Numbered from the stretch's first letter, positions 8,339-17,696 are shown. The stretch: DNA of 64,000 nucleotides from Candidatus Defluviibacterium haderslevense (GCA_016712225.1 JADJRL010000003.1:4043501-4107500), one strand, 5' to 3'. A program made the numbers and translations. Notes: generated from the sequence alone by a model not told the origin.

Positions 8339-9211
8339 TTATTTAACCCATTGGACTTCAATAATATCACCAGCAACAACCAAAGTTGACATTGCCGGAG
8401 TTAATGTACAAGTTCCAGGCAAAGTAGTATAATCAGTTGTTACAATAAGTTTAGCTCCATTTCTAAATACCCATACTTTAGAAACGGTTCCAGGCATATT
8501 GGTTACAGCGTAAACTGCTTGTCCAGTTGTTGCAGTATAGTTTTGATCTCCACTTTGCAAAATAGATTCAGCAGTCACTCTTTTCAATGTGCCATCTGCA
8601 GCTGAAACAACTAAACTATCAGTTGCTAAATTGCCACTTTGCAAACCTGTAATTTTCAAATTATTTGTTGCATCAGTTGCAATCGTTGTTGGCTTCGTCA
8701 AAGCGCCTCCCAGTTCAACAAGATTTCCCGTTTTGGTTAAACCATTACTAAATGTTAGTGAATTAAAAAGAGATGAAGCAGAAATAAATCTAACTTGCCC
8801 AGTTGTTGGATTTACAACCATAACACTATCCGTTGTATTGGAGCCGGGTTGTAATCCCGTAATTGCAAGGAAATTGGCCGCAGATGTTGCAATTGTAGTA
8901 GGTTGAATTAAAGTTCCACCTAATTGTACCAGATGACCCGTTTTAGTTAATCCATTATTTGCAGCATTTAAATAGGATGAAAGAATTAATGCTGTATCTG
9001 TATACCGAACAAATTTACCCAATGTATCACGCATCTGACTTGGAGTCACATACAAGATGGTACTATCAGATTTTGTAATAACTGCAGTAGAACTATCCAA
9101 TACCCATTTAATGGTTCCTTTATTGTCGATTACTTTAGTAGCAACTTTTTGGGCCATAATGGCGCTGCTAAATGTCATTGCAAAAAGGGTGAAAAATAAA
9201 ATCTTCTTCAT
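8339..9211 (-). CDS. Secreted tail-fibre-like protein with 70-residue tandem repeat
   Basis: 290 residues. Signal peptide 1-20 (FTLFAMTFSSAIMAQ). Two consecutive copies of a 70-residue unit begin at residues 86 and 156. Each starts NGLTKTG(H/N)LV(Q/E)LGG and continues with (I/T)(Q/K)PTTIAT and L.ITGLQ. The C-terminal ~65 residues (ATTGQAVYAVTNMPGTVSK, WVFRNGAKL, GDIIEVQWV) match the pattern of a domain common at the ends of phage tail fibres: a G-Q-x-V-(Y/F) strand, V-(F/W)-RNG, then AGDxIEV. Presumed extracellular; no T9SS domain is visible. It sits 43 bp after a paralogue that shares the FRNG end domain. Confidence 0.7.
   Translation of the reverse strand: MKKILFFTLFAMTFSSAIMAQKVATKVIDNKGTIKWVLDSSTAVITKSDSTILYVTPSQMRDTLGKFVRYTDTALILSSYLNAANNGLTKTGHLVQLGGTLIQPTTIATSAANFLAITGLQPGSNTTDSVMVVNPTTGQVRFISASSLFNSLTFSNGLTKTGNLVELGGALTKPTTIATDATNNLKITGLQSGNLATDSLVVSAADGTLKRVTAESILQSGDQNYTATTGQAVYAVTNMPGTVSKVWVFRNGAKLIVTTDYTTLPGTCTLTPAMSTLVVAGDIIEVQWVK
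8552..8956 (-). repeat. Coding tandem repeat, 210-bp unit, about two copies
   Basis: Codons for residues 86-155 and 156-220 of the 290-residue protein repeat with a 70-codon period. The protein copies share NGLTKTG, LGG, PTTIAT and ITGLQ blocks in register. The DNA copies have diverged, so this is an old duplication rather than a recent slippage. Confidence 0.7.
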
Positions 9212-9254
9212 AATTTTTTGTTTTAATTTATTTGTTTTTTTAATTAATTGATAC

Positions 9255-10058
9255 TTATTTTAATTGTAGAATTCTAACTTCATCTCCCTGTGTACATGGG
9301 ACTTCTGAAATAATGGAATTGGTGCTATTTACAGTAAAAGAAATCATAACGCCATTTCTAAATAATTGAATTCTACTTTGATCATAAATGGTATCCGGAG
9401 TATAGAATACAGATTGACTTTGTGCCAATACTGTTTCGATACTTTTGAGCATACCCGTAAGAAAAGAATTCGATGGGATCATTTTAATTCGCCCATCACT
9501 GGCGCTGGTTACTAATATTTGATCAGTTCTAATATCGCCGATTGATATACTATCAATCATTAGTTGACCATGTATTTGTAATGCACTTTTTGGAGTAGCA
9601 GTGCCAATTCCTACCCAACCATTTTCCGTTATCCGCATTCGTTCTGTATTATTTGACTTCAAAATCAACGGTGCTAGATCCTTAGTTCCTAGAAAATGTT
9701 TAAGTGAATCCGTTCCAATATTTCCATCTAGTTTCCATGAATCGTTGGCATTTCCCAACGCGGTGACTTTAAGCCATTTAGAACCATCACAATAATATAT
9801 ACCTGGGGAAACATCGTTGAGCGTTGCTACATTATAAATGAACATTCCTTCTACAAATTCCGTTAGTGGAATTGAATTTGTAGTTTCAATCAATGAGATT
9901 CTTGGCAACCGCAATCCTTTGTTTCTTGACTCCATCTCTAAAACTGAATTCCGATTTATTGACGAAGGATTATCTCCTATTTTTATCTGAGAAAGCAATG
10001 TAGTTCCAAAGCAAAAAACAATAAAACCGGATGTTATAAATATTTTTAATACTTTCAT
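9255..10058 (-). CDS. Secreted tail-fibre-like protein (267 aa)
   Basis: Signal peptide 1-24 (ITSGFIVFCFGTTLLSQ), then IKIGDNPSSINRNSVLEMES and GLRLPRISL, the usual beginning of Bacteroidota fibre-like surface proteins. Next come FVEGMFIYN, a trimeric-fibre-type phrase (GIYYCDGSKWLKV), and WVGIGTATPKSALQIHGQL as stalk entry. The last 60 residues hold the FRNG end domain seen in the gene downstream (QSVFYTPDTI, IQLFRNGVMI, GDEVRILQL). Function is unknown; a display or adhesion role is inferred from architecture. It lies 20 bp after the T9SS-sorted gene and 43 bp before the 290-residue gene, so an operon is likely. Confidence 0.7.
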   Translation of the reverse strand: MKVLKIFITSGFIVFCFGTTLLSQIKIGDNPSSINRNSVLEMESRNKGLRLPRISLIETTNSIPLTEFVEGMFIYNVATLNDVSPGIYYCDGSKWLKVTALGNANDSWKLDGNIGTDSLKHFLGTKDLAPLILKSNNTERMRITENGWVGIGTATPKSALQIHGQLMIDSISIGDIRTDQILVTSASDGRIKMIPSNSFLTGMLKSIETVLAQSQSVFYTPDTIYDQSRIQLFRNGVMISFTVNSTNSIISEVPCTQGDEVRILQLK

Positions 10059-10078
10059 TGATTCAATTTTTTTGAGTA

Positions 10079-11359
10079 TTATTGTACTATAAATTTTTGA
10101 GTTTTACCAATTTGGTTTCCACTCGAAGTAAGTACAATAAGCAAATAAGTACCAGCGGATAGATTTTGACAATCAGTCCATATTAAGTTGTGTGCCTTTA
10201 TAATTTGAATTGGGGTAACTATAATTTTTTGCCCTATTGCATTAAATATAGTAACTTCAGCTTTGCCTCTGTAATACGTTTCAAAATCTAAAACGAGGCG
10301 CTCATGTTGTGCAATAGGATTTGGATAAACCAACAAATATTCTCTTAGATTGCAATCTCGACGCGATGATATCACTTCTGAATAAAAAAATGAACCATCC
10401 GTATCCTTTATATGCAATCGATAATATGCTAAATATGCTGGTTGATCAATCGTAATTTCGTAAAAATTGTCATTTGGTCCTCTTGCAGCTAAGACAGTTT
10501 CAATTCTTGTAAAATGAATACCATCAAAACTTTGTTCAACATTAAAAAGCTCAGTATTCGTTTCATTAAATGTGGTCCAACTTAAGACCGTTTGACATTG
10601 TTTGGATGAAGAACTAAAGTCTACTAATTTCAATGCTAAAGGAGGAAATAATTCGACACTTCCTATTGCAATTGCAGTAATGCCTCCAACCATAATGCCG
10701 CTCAAAGTGCTATTTTCTATATTATTACTTGCAGTTGGCCCGCCACTCAAATCTATCCATGCTATACCGTTCCATCCTACTAATCTTAAAGATGAAGTTT
10801 GTGCAAATAACACCATATTGGGGATACTAACTGTAATGCGAAGTCCAATCCCTGTCCCAGTTGTTCCTTGACCTAAATTGCTAGAAGCACCTACTTGCCA
10901 ATCCCATTGACCATCTGGACTTACCACTACAATTGGTGCAACAAAAGAATTAATATTATGTGGCCCAGCATTGGGTTGGGTTGGATCAAGATATAAACTT
11001 GGATTCCCTAGTATCCATGCAGATGCATAAGCGTCTGTTGAGACTGAAGGACTTGACATTTCCAAAGTTCTAAGATCATTTCCACTTCCGATTGGAAAAA
11101 TAAAGGATTGATTTCCATATTTTTTTATGTAACCGTTGATATTTGCACTATCTGTACATCCAATATAATTAGCCGTATCAAAGGCACTAAAATATCCAGG
11201 TAGGGATGATCGTTCAGTGGACCATGCAATTCCATTTACGGATGAAATGTCAATTATGCTGTAATTTGCTAATTCTCCTCCAGAAAAAACCCTATTTCCT
11301 TGAGTAATTCCTTCTAAGATAGTAATCAACAACAATAAAGTAATTAAAATTAGTCGCAT
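10079..11359 (-). CDS. T9SS type A sorting-domain surface protein (426 aa)
   Basis: Signal peptide 1-20 (LITLLLLITILEGITQG). The N-terminal half carries no family I recognise. From residue about 240 it follows a very common Bacteroidota pattern (PLALKLVDF, LSWTTFNETNTELFNVEQS, YYRLHIKDTDGSFFYSEV) that precedes the sorting domain. The sorting domain itself spans about residues 345-426 (LVYPNPIAQHERLVLDF, VTIFNAIGQKI, LSAGTYLLIV, ending FIVQ). It is therefore a cargo of the type IX secretion system, cleaved and attached at the cell surface. It is the only gene of the six-gene run with a recognisable T9SS signal and may be the surface partner of the three fibre-like proteins. Confidence 0.82.
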   Translation of the reverse strand: MRLILITLLLLITILEGITQGNRVFSGGELANYSIIDISSVNGIAWSTERSSLPGYFSAFDTANYIGCTDSANINGYIKKYGNQSFIFPIGSGNDLRTLEMSSPSVSTDAYASAWILGNPSLYLDPTQPNAGPHNINSFVAPIVVVSPDGQWDWQVGASSNLGQGTTGTGIGLRITVSIPNMVLFAQTSSLRLVGWNGIAWIDLSGGPTASNNIENSTLSGIMVGGITAIAIGSVELFPPLALKLVDFSSSSKQCQTVLSWTTFNETNTELFNVEQSFDGIHFTRIETVLAARGPNDNFYEITIDQPAYLAYYRLHIKDTDGSFFYSEVISSRRDCNLREYLLVYPNPIAQHERLVLDFETYYRGKAEVTIFNAIGQKIIVTPIQIIKAHNLIWTDCQNLSAGTYLLIVLTSSGNQIGKTQKFIVQ

Positions 11360-11468
11360 GTATTATTACTGTAAATTCAAAAAGTCATTGAATTTTTACA
11401 GCGACACAAAGATGCCTGTATGCAATTTCTAAAAAGTTACATAAAAATAAGATTTATGTACAGAATTA

Positions 11469-12704
11469 TTAAAAGTACTTGCGAATAGATGCTCCAACTA
11501 TAAATGAAGTTGGGTTTTTTTCTTGTATTGCCCAGAAAAAGGATCGCGTATATAATTGAATTAAAAAAGATTTATTAATTAATAGGTCTGAAGTTAAGCC
11601 CATTCTAAATGTATTATATCCACCAATTCCGGTTGAGGCACCAACACTAAAATGTGAATTCAACTTCAAATGTAAATACAAGTCATATGAAGGCGATATA
11701 TTTGAATAAGGTAAATAATTTACTTCTCCTAAAAATAACATTTTATCATTCCAGAAAATTTTTGTAAATTTAATTCCCAATTGCAATGGCAATTTTTCAG
11801 TTCTAGGCTGGTTAGATTTGTGTATAAATTCAGATTGATACGCCTCAAATGATTTTAAGTTTATATAAATGGAATCAAAAAGATTTTGAACTTCAATTCC
11901 TTCAATTCTTGTAGTTGTATCTAATTTGGATTGAATCGTGTTTTTATTCCAACGAACAAATCCTAATCTATTGATGTGAAAATCAATCCAGCCATTGTTT
12001 AATAGTTGAAATCCCAATAAAAAATTTGATGTTGCACCAATTCCGTTAATAGATTTTGAAGTAAAAGGATTCGGTGTAACGCTGGTTGTAAAATCCAAAT
12101 CCACATCCACAAATTCCCCATCCTGAGCGGTAAAAATGGACCCTTTATTTCCAACTACTTCTATGGACTTATGACCAATTGCCAAACCCAGGTCTATTCC
12201 AAATCGAATCTTATGACAGGTTTTGATGAATCCTGTTTCTAAAGTACTATAGCTTAAATAATTATAATTTAATTGATCTAATTTGGCAGCTTGATTTTCA
12301 TATTTTTTATTTCCAAAAAACAACAAACCAAAATAATCTTTAGAAAATACTGCATCTGCATACTCAATATGATTAATCCCAATGCGCCAATCAGAATTTT
12401 TAATACCAAAATAATTACTGCGCTGTTTTCCAAAATACAGTCCAGTAGTCCATAAACCCCCTCCTGAATTTAGATCTAACAATTGATTAAATGCCCGATC
12501 CTTTAACTCTTTTGATATTTCACCTCCTTGTATTAATTTTTTAGTAAAACCCCAAGAAACGTCACTAGATCCAACCGCAAAATCGGTCTTGATTCCAATG
12601 ACATTTTTAAAGGCATTTGTTTGGTAATTCAACAAACTCAAATTCTGAGAAGTTGAGGTTGAATATGCGTAAATAAACAATAATGTTATTAGTAAATATC
12701 TCAT
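11469..12704 (-). CDS. Probable outer-membrane beta-barrel protein, DUF5723-like
   Basis: 411 residues with signal peptide 1-19 (LLITLLFIYAYSTSTSQ). The body alternates short amphipathic strands and Gly/Asn turns (GLWTTGLYFGKQRSNYFGIK, LETGFIKTCHKIRFGIDLG, FSVGASTGIGGYNTFRMG) and ends in an aromatic (GASIRKYF), as expected for a barrel. Layout and order resemble DUF5723 proteins, but I assign this family only tentatively. Its start overlaps the stop of the upstream lipoprotein gene by 4 bp, which implies translational coupling and a joint function. Confidence 0.55.
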   Translation of the reverse strand: MRYLLITLLFIYAYSTSTSQNLSLLNYQTNAFKNVIGIKTDFAVGSSDVSWGFTKKLIQGGEISKELKDRAFNQLLDLNSGGGLWTTGLYFGKQRSNYFGIKNSDWRIGINHIEYADAVFSKDYFGLLFFGNKKYENQAAKLDQLNYNYLSYSTLETGFIKTCHKIRFGIDLGLAIGHKSIEVVGNKGSIFTAQDGEFVDVDLDFTTSVTPNPFTSKSINGIGATSNFLLGFQLLNNGWIDFHINRLGFVRWNKNTIQSKLDTTTRIEGIEVQNLFDSIYINLKSFEAYQSEFIHKSNQPRTEKLPLQLGIKFTKIFWNDKMLFLGEVNYLPYSNISPSYDLYLHLKLNSHFSVGASTGIGGYNTFRMGLTSDLLINKSFLIQLYTRSFFWAIQEKNPTSFIVGASIRKYF

Positions 12705-14815
12705 TTTATACGATATATAAAATCACCAGTTAAAATAAAATCAATGTCATAGGTAGAATACAATTTTACATTGCTTGATGTTGGTTTTGTATCAAATATA
12801 GCATCGATTTTAATATGTTTATATGTAGTCAATTGCTCAATGACTTTCTGATCTATCGGAATTCGGATAATGGATTGTAATTTTTGATCTACCTTGCCAT
12901 TTGAATTTATCGGGGCTGCTTTAATAATTTGATTTCCATCCAAAAGGATATACTTGCTTATACCATGTTCATCCAAAAGAGACATTATGATACGTGCATC
13001 TATCGGAAATCCATTTTTCGCAATTAAATTCAAAGTGCCTTTTTCTACTTGACTCAAATCCACTTGATTCAAATTGATATCTATAGTATCTAATAATTGT
13101 AAACCTTTAATGGATAGATTCAACGGCGCCTCCAAATGAAAATCTATATTAAGTAGTTTCCCATCGTAAATAAAATCATTGTGTACCAATTCATTCCCAT
13201 TTGGATTGGTTTGCAATCTAATGGCATATTCTATTTGATCCGGAAGATTATTGATGAATGCATTGATATTCGAATTTTGACTATTGATCTTAAATCGTTC
13301 AATGGCTGGAATTATTGGTGGATACTTGTTGTTATCCTTTGCTCTATTAATATATAAAGGATTTTTGATAATTGCACTTGTTAAATCTATAACATTATTT
13401 TGTTTAGTATTAATAGATGTCAATTGATCAATGTTAAAAACTGCAGAAGCACCAATATTATTCTCAACCGTAATATCCATTTGTAATTGGTCAAACTGAA
13501 TCATTCCATTCAATGAATTAAATTCTTCCAATGCAACTTTTGCCGGGCCATAATTAAAGTTAGTTTGATTTAAGTATCCTCTAGCATACTCCGGTTTAAT
13601 GTCCAGTAAAGCTATTTCAGCAAAAAAATTATCACTTAAAGAGAGCGTTTTTAATTGTCCGGTACTATCGATTGCCGCGATAAACGTATTTGATGCAGTA
13701 TTAAATGTATCATTATTGGGTCCTGATAAATCAAGATGATAACCTGAAAAATCAAATTCACGGGAATAAATGCTCAGTCCTCCAGGTGGCGCTGGTTCCA
13801 ATGTCTTGTAAACTTCAAAGGGAATACCATTTTTTGTTGCACTGGGCAATTTATATGCAAATCTAACTGAGTCTTGTAAAGTGCTTTTTAAATTCAATCT
13901 GAGTTTTCCAGATTTAATTCGGGATTCTTTTAATTCAACTCCAATCGTTTTTAAATAAAAATTCTGAGTTTTGTTAATTATATTTTGTTGTGGCCAGCGA
14001 GCAGTTGCTATAGATGGATGGAGATTATACACTTTAATATTAGCAAGAATAGCATTTGAGGTGTCAACTAAAACAGGAATGCCATTACTTCCAGGTGAAC
14101 CAAAACTGATTAATTGCGCATTAAGCTTTCCCTCCAGGGTTTTACCATCCAAATTGTAGGATTTGGTCTCCGTGGTATTGGAAGCAATAAGTGGAAAATT
14201 TCCTTGAACAATTAATTCATTGGTTGATTGATTTCTTAATTCAAAAACAACATTGGTAATATCAATGGGTAAACCATTTGTAAATGAAATATCCATTTGA
14301 CCCGTAGCTAATGTCATTGTTGTAAAGATTGAGTCAGCACTAATAGGTACTACTGGCGCACTGAATGACGGGATCGATGGAATTGCGATATTTTGTCCAT
14401 TCTGAGAAATAATAAGAAAACCTAATAGTCCAGCTTGCAAACAAATGGCTCCTAATGTAATCGGATAAGAAATGTTTGCATTATAAAGTGAAAGCGAATC
14501 AAGGGAATAAGACTTCGTTAATCCCGTATCTCTAAATGTAAATAGTGAATCTACAGAAAGATGATACAACTTTTTATCAAAAACATAAGTCAAGTTCTGA
14601 CTAGAATCAATAGATAAAATAGAATCCTGAACAATATCCTTAAATGACAAACTTGATTTTAAGAGCGGAGTTAATAATTCAGTATTCCAACTAAGTTCTG
14701 ATTTTCGACAGGAAAATAGAATTGATAGAAACAAACAAGCAAAGTATAAAATTCGTAAATTGCTTTTTACAAATATCTTGACAATAATATTGTGATCGTT
14801 CTCCAATGGTCTCAT
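12701..14815 (-). CDS. Large secreted lipoprotein of unknown function (704 aa)
   Basis: After an 18-residue hydrophilic lead comes a hydrophobic segment ending in LFSCRKS, a lipobox with Cys at about residue 36. The mature part (~670 residues) is rich in beta-type sequence, with repeated phrases on integration over 'SADSIF'-like and 'PIDI/PIDARI' strands (NGLPIDITNVVFELRN, KNGFPIDARIIMSLLDE), suggesting duplicated immunoglobulin-like domains. I do not recognise the family. It is the first gene of the six-gene minus-strand run and overlaps the DUF5723-like gene by 4 bp. It is divergent from gpsA across about 140 bp of AT-rich DNA. Confidence 0.6.
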   Translation of the reverse strand: MRPLENDHNIIVKIFVKSNLRILYFACLFLSILFSCRKSELSWNTELLTPLLKSSLSFKDIVQDSILSIDSSQNLTYVFDKKLYHLSVDSLFTFRDTGLTKSYSLDSLSLYNANISYPITLGAICLQAGLLGFLIISQNGQNIAIPSIPSFSAPVVPISADSIFTTMTLATGQMDISFTNGLPIDITNVVFELRNQSTNELIVQGNFPLIASNTTETKSYNLDGKTLEGKLNAQLISFGSPGSNGIPVLVDTSNAILANIKVYNLHPSIATARWPQQNIINKTQNFYLKTIGVELKESRIKSGKLRLNLKSTLQDSVRFAYKLPSATKNGIPFEVYKTLEPAPPGGLSIYSREFDFSGYHLDLSGPNNDTFNTASNTFIAAIDSTGQLKTLSLSDNFFAEIALLDIKPEYARGYLNQTNFNYGPAKVALEEFNSLNGMIQFDQLQMDITVENNIGASAVFNIDQLTSINTKQNNVIDLTSAIIKNPLYINRAKDNNKYPPIIPAIERFKINSQNSNINAFINNLPDQIEYAIRLQTNPNGNELVHNDFIYDGKLLNIDFHLEAPLNLSIKGLQLLDTIDINLNQVDLSQVEKGTLNLIAKNGFPIDARIIMSLLDEHGISKYILLDGNQIIKAAPINSNGKVDQKLQSIIRIPIDQKVIEQLTTYKHIKIDAIFDTKPTSSNVKLYSTYDIDFILTGDFIYRIK

Positions 14816-14951
14816 AGTTGAATTAAAATTAAAATAATACTAATTGATGCTAAGATAGAAGATTTTAATTAATTCGAACAATTTTAATGTAATTTACTGA
14901 AAGTGCGTCATTTAGATTCAACTTAATAATGATTCAATGCCATTAAAAGTG

Positions 14952-14959
14952 TACATTTG
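14952..14959 (+). promoter_or_regulatory. gpsA promoter -7 box
   Basis: TACATTTG matches TAnnTTTG and lies 13 bases before ATG 14973. It overlaps a longer in-frame reading from 14937, arguing that the 12-codon extension is not translated. No obvious -33 TTTG is seen. Confidence 0.5.
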
Positions 14960-14972
14960 CAACCCATTTCTT

Positions 14973-16016
14973 ATGAATTACAAAAAAGCTAAAGTCGGAG
15001 TAGTAGGTGCCGGTAGTTTTGGAACTACTATTGCCACATTATTGGCACATAATAGCGAGGTCCTTTTATTTTCCAGAAAAAAGGAAGTTGTAGACCGAAT
15101 TAACAACGAAAATGTCCACCTCAACATAAAATTATCCCCTAAAATAAAGGCTACCGATCACATTGATGAATTGATTCACGAGTGTGGTTTAATATTTCCG
15201 GTGGTGCCATCAGAATCTTTTAGATCAACCATCCAAGCCATGAGTCCTTATCTTACTCCGGGACATATATTGATACATGGAACAAAGGGACTTGATATTT
15301 CTGATATATCACTAAATGAATTAAGTAAAACCCAAATTTCCAGAAAGCATATACACACTATGAGCGAAGTTATTCGTGCTGAGTCTCAAGTGGTTAGGGT
15401 TGGGTGTTTAGCTGGCCCAAATTTATATAAAGAAATTTTAGATGGCCAACCAACTGCTTGCGTTATAGCAAGTGAATATGATGAAGTCATAAAAATTGGG
15501 TCAGAATACCTAACCAGCAAATATTTTTTTGTTTTTGGCTCATATGATTTAGTTGGGGCCGAAATGGCAGGCGCTTTAAAAAATATAATTGCCTTAGCTT
15601 CTGGCATGTTAGCAGGAAGAGGTCTCGGTAAGAATATTCAAGCTATGCTCATTACTAGAGGTCTCCGGGAAATGATAGAGCTCGGAAGATGCGTTGGAGC
15701 TACACACAGGTCATTTTTAGGAACAGCAGGTATTGGGGACCTGATAGCCACTGCCACAAGTGACAAAAGTAGAAATTTTACATTTGGGATGAGGTTTGGA
15801 CGTGGAGAAAAAATGAAGGATATCATTGATTCGATGGACGAAGTCGTAGAAGGTGTTAGAACCGTTAGAATTGCATACCAATTAGCAAAATCCTATCAAT
15901 TAAGAGTCCCCATTATCCAGATGATTTATAGTGTTATATTCGAATCGTTTGAATTGGATAAAGCAATCCAGTTCCTCATGCGCTATCCATTCGGACCAGA
16001 TGTTGATTTTATCTGA
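14973..16016 (+). CDS. gpsA: NAD(P)H-dependent glycerol-3-phosphate dehydrogenase
   Basis: Reduces dihydroxyacetone phosphate to sn-glycerol-3-phosphate, the backbone for phospholipids; cytoplasmic. 347 residues from ATG 14973. The Rossmann GAGSFGTT motif is at residues 12-19. VPSESFRSTI and HGTKGLDI form the second half of the nucleotide domain. The catalytic-lysine segment MAGALKNIIALASGMLAGRG lies near residue 200, and the conserved NIQAMLITRGLREMIELG, FLGTAGIGDLIATATS and EGVRTV blocks follow. One peculiarity is a longer central piece (SRKHIHTMSEVIRAESQ) before AGPNLYKEI. An upstream in-frame start at 14937 exists but covers the promoter box. Confidence 0.93.
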   Translation: MNYKKAKVGVVGAGSFGTTIATLLAHNSEVLLFSRKKEVVDRINNENVHLNIKLSPKIKATDHIDELIHECGLIFPVVPSESFRSTIQAMSPYLTPGHILIHGTKGLDISDISLNELSKTQISRKHIHTMSEVIRAESQVVRVGCLAGPNLYKEILDGQPTACVIASEYDEVIKIGSEYLTSKYFFVFGSYDLVGAEMAGALKNIIALASGMLAGRGLGKNIQAMLITRGLREMIELGRCVGATHRSFLGTAGIGDLIATATSDKSRNFTFGMRFGRGEKMKDIIDSMDEVVEGVRTVRIAYQLAKSYQLRVPIIQMIYSVIFESFELDKAIQFLMRYPFGPDVDFI

Positions 16017-16118
16017 TTTTTAGCCCATTTAGTCAGTTGATTAAGAATTTATATATAATATATTCACTAAAATAGAGTTAGTCCTTATCTTTCACCCGAT
16101 TTAATACTGAAATCTATT

Positions 16119-16670
16119 ATGCTTGATCAAATGTTTTCCCTTGAAGGTACTGATATTGATAGCCAAAGTGCCAAAATCATAAGTGAGGAATTGAATAAAT
16201 TGAGCTCTCAAAAATTCGATTATATTAAATATCGCCAGGCAATTAAAGGCATGACCGCATTGAAAATTGATGAAGAAACTGCAATTCAATCAACTTTAAT
16301 GACGGCTTCAACCATGAATGTTACTGTAGATGATATAAGGAATTCTGCACAATTTTTCAGTCAATTACTAGATGAAGAAGCGCAAAAATTTGGGCAAGCC
16401 ACTATTCATCATTATCAAGAAAAAGTAGAAGCTAAGAAACATGAAATAGGCCAAACTTCTAAGCGAATTGTAGAACTCGAGGAACAAGTTAAAAATATTG
16501 AATTAGAACTTCAAGAACTCAGGAAAAGCATAGACTTAATGCAAAGTGAAATTGAATCAAATGAATTGAAAAATTCTAATAAAAAACTCAAATTTACCAA
16601 TACCATAAATCGTATAAAATCCTACATTTTAAATGATATTTCTTTACTTCAAAATAGATCATTCAAATAA
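16119..16670 (+). CDS. Coiled-coil protein of unknown function, partner of PspA-like gene
   Basis: 183 residues, soluble, no signal peptide. Residues about 1-85 look helical (FDYIKYRQAIKGMTALKIDE, DDIRNSAQFFSQLLDEEAQK). Residues about 90-160 form a heptad-patterned coiled coil (KRIVELEEQVKNIELELQEL, RKSIDLMQSEIESNELKN). I do not recognise a family. It lies 12 bp upstream of a gene for a membrane-anchored helical protein and is surely co-transcribed, so the two may assemble together. A possible promoter box TATCTTTC (16086-16093, one mismatch to TAnnTTTG) precedes it. Confidence 0.6.
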   Translation: MLDQMFSLEGTDIDSQSAKIISEELNKLSSQKFDYIKYRQAIKGMTALKIDEETAIQSTLMTASTMNVTVDDIRNSAQFFSQLLDEEAQKFGQATIHHYQEKVEAKKHEIGQTSKRIVELEEQVKNIELELQELRKSIDLMQSEIESNELKNSNKKLKFTNTINRIKSYILNDISLLQNRSFK

Positions 16671-16682
16671 AAAAAATAAATT

Positions 16683-17696
16683 ATGTCAACAATAATCAAT
16701 CCTGGATCTGGTTTAGAAAAACCAAAATCTTTCTGGAGTAAACCCGAAGGTGTAACTGGAACCGTAGTTTTAGCTGGCTTACTTATTGGTGGTGGCGCTA
16801 TCTTATATAAATACCTACCCTACCTCATTTCTTTAGCTGGAAATATGATCTATTTGTCAGGAATGTTAATTGTGCTAGGTGCCATCATTTATATGGTGCT
16901 AGATCCAAAAATGAGAACCTTGATAGGCTATATGTATAAAAGTATTATGCGATGGGTCACTGGAATTTTTGTAACTATTGATCCAATTGGGATATTAAAA
17001 AACTATATCGAAGACCTTCAGGATAATCTATCTAAAATGAGTGAACAAATTGGTGTATTAAAAGGACAAATACGCAAATTACAAACCAATGTGACTGAAA
17101 ATTCAAAGGAAATAGAAACCAATCTAAAAATGGCTCAGGTAGCTAAAAACCAGAATTTGGAACCTCAGATGGTATTGGCTACCCGTAAAGCAGCAAGACT
17201 TCAGGAAACCAATGAAAAATATACTCACTTATTGAGTAAAATGGACATCTTAAGTAAGGTGCTGACTAAAATGTATCAAAATTCTGAAATTTTGTTAGAA
17301 GATACTAAGGATCAGGTAAAACTTAAAGAGGAAGAGCGGAAGGCTATCAGGGCTTCTCATAGTGCTATGAAATCAGCTATGAATGTAATCACCGGAAATG
17401 CTGATCAGCGTATGATGTTTGACCAAGCCCTAGAACATATTGCAGATGATGTGGCAAGTAAGGTCGGCGAAATGGAACGATTTATGGAATTGTCTGAGAA
17501 TTTTATGAATTCAGTTGATTTGCAAAATGGTGTATTTGAAGAGGAAGGATTAAAGATGCTACAATCCTATGATGAAAAAAGTAAATTGCTCTTAATGGGT
17601 GATCGCTCCAATAAGTTTAATTTAGATTCACCAAGACCAGTACGTGAAGAAAACAAAAAGGATGACAATCAGTATGATGGTTTATTTAATTCTTAA
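16683..17696 (+). CDS. Membrane-anchored coiled-coil protein, PspA/Vipp1-like (tentative)
   Basis: 337 residues. Two transmembrane helices at about 28-45 and 50-75 (TVVLAGLLIGGGAILYKYL, LAGNMIYLSGMLIVLGAIIY) are followed by an amphipathic segment (YKSIMRWVTGIFVTI). A long, almost wholly helical region (about 105-245) comes next, with the sequence rhythm of PspA/IM30: DPIGILKNYIEDLQDNLSKM, then MVLATRKAARLQETNEKY, then MKSAMNVITGNADQRMMFDQ. The resemblance is to pattern (DP start, paired helices, GN turn before a C-terminal helix), not a proven homology. A role in membrane-stress sensing or remodelling is inferred. The charged C-terminal tail (PRPVREENKKDDNQYDG) is disordered. Confidence 0.6.
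   Translation: MSTIINPGSGLEKPKSFWSKPEGVTGTVVLAGLLIGGGAILYKYLPYLISLAGNMIYLSGMLIVLGAIIYMVLDPKMRTLIGYMYKSIMRWVTGIFVTIDPIGILKNYIEDLQDNLSKMSEQIGVLKGQIRKLQTNVTENSKEIETNLKMAQVAKNQNLEPQMVLATRKAARLQETNEKYTHLLSKMDILSKVLTKMYQNSEILLEDTKDQVKLKEEERKAIRASHSAMKSAMNVITGNADQRMMFDQALEHIADDVASKVGEMERFMELSENFMNSVDLQNGVFEEEGLKMLQSYDEKSKLLLMGDRSNKFNLDSPRPVREENKKDDNQYDGLFNS

Noticed and set aside
6504..10058. Prophage tail region
   Set aside because: Fibre-like proteins are present but all have Sec signal peptides, and no capsid, terminase, integrase or baseplate genes occur around them.
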